A stretch of 39,884 bases of DNA from DATAXP01 sp036272935 (GTDB taxonomy: Bacteria; Planctomycetota; Planctomycetia; Pirellulales; PNKZ01), in assembly GCA_036272935.1 (NCBI GenBank), contig DATAXP010000096.1, positions 1-39,884 on the forward strand, in the 5' to 3' direction. Every line of letters begins with the position of its first letter. Positions within the stretch are counted from its first letter, which is position 1. Below the pieces are notes generated by a model. It searched no databases. It saw only the letters and a program-made list of their open reading frames with translations, and was not told the DNA's origin. The translations under genes were made by a program, and so were the position numbers. Shown piece after piece: positions 39,674 through 39,884 of the stretch.

Positions 39674-39884
39674 CTAGCGGCGCCGTTCGGGAATGACCTG
39701 GCGCGGATGCGCAGCGCCAGCGAAGTGCGGAGAAGGCGCCCGGCCCGAGGTGGCGGACGGAATTTGCTCGGCAAGGCTCGCCTGGTCGCCGCGGAGCTGC
39801 GGCAGCTCGATTGGCCGGATGCCGCGCGTGCCCGACCACGTTTCGAACGGCCGGCCTTGGCATTCGTCGGCCTGGTAGAACGCC
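39674..39884 (-). CDS. 3' end of an unidentified gene, cut by the window edge
   Basis: On the minus strand the frame from base 39883 is open for 69 codons to TAG 39676-39674. The proximal part reads FYQADECQGRPFETWSGTRG, then IRPIELPQL, which looks like real folded protein; the last ~35 residues are Pro/Ala/Arg-rich and less convincing. I do not recognise the family. The competing frame 39519-39863 has Arg- and Ala-rich composition typical of a shadow. The following inverted repeat (39593-39657) is consistent with a gene end here. Confidence 0.45.
   Translation of the reverse strand, partial: AFYQADECQGRPFETWSGTRGIRPIELPQLRGDQASLAEQIPSATSGRAPSPHFAGAAHPRQVIPERRR

Noticed and set aside
1..39884. 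CRISPR array, rRNA or prophage
   Set aside because: I saw no regularly spaced short direct repeats, no rRNA-like conserved stretches and no phage structural or integrase genes other than the IS630-type elements.

Overview
The window is GC-rich, gene-dense DNA that looks like a planctomycete chromosome (Pirellulales-type or a close relative). The evidence is lineage-typical families: paired DUF1501 proteins, a DUF1549/DUF1553 'Planctomycete cytochrome' protein with Ig-like domains, a PPC-domain exported protein and a small exported protein with a VSVPDRGTMLLGG motif. Short palindromic repeats also sit in many intergenic gaps. I see no rRNA, tRNA or CRISPR array.

Layout. 1-1.3 kb: the 3' end of one IS630-type transposase, then a second IS630-type element on the minus strand whose transposase is broken by an 11-bp tandem duplication. 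1.3-2.5 kb (minus): a HicA/HicB toxin-antitoxin pair directly downstream of a YebC/TACO1-type gene. 2.5-7.6 kb (minus): a large TPR protein and two Tat-exported DUF1501 proteins. 7.9-12.6 kb (plus, divergent from the DUF1501 genes): the DUF1549/DUF1553 protein and a PPC protein. 12.8-13.8 kb: a sugar isomerase/epimerase-like TIM barrel. 13.9-15.1 kb (minus): an isolated gene coding for a winged-helix-like region plus a nucleoside 2-deoxyribosyltransferase-like domain. Two same-orientation repeats flank it, and it is the best candidate here for an undescribed conflict or signalling effector. 15.4-19.8 kb (plus): the glycine cleavage operon gcvT-gcvH-gcvPA-gcvPB.

19.9-30.6 kb (minus): a long operon for a type IV pilus/type II secretion-like machine. 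In transcription order it has GspI/PilV-like, GspJ/PilW-like and GspK/PilX-like pseudopilins, a small membrane protein, a GspH-like pseudopilin, PilM, PilN, PilO, a PilP/GspC-like protein, a secretin and a TPR lipoprotein. No motor ATPase, GspF/PilC platform protein, prepilin peptidase or obvious major pilin is in the window. Dispersed palindromes occur repeatedly in this operon, three of them inside reading frames. 30.7-32.7 kb: nadC, a divergent ComEA-like helix-hairpin-helix protein and a convergent exported protein. 32.8-36.5 kb (plus): purM, purE, purK and a UVR-motif protein. 36.6-39.5 kb (minus): a large exported beta-propeller/PHP-like protein. At the right edge is the 3' end of an unidentified minus-strand gene.

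All assignments come from reading translated sequence and motifs. No database search or structure prediction was run, so family names rest on recalled signatures.
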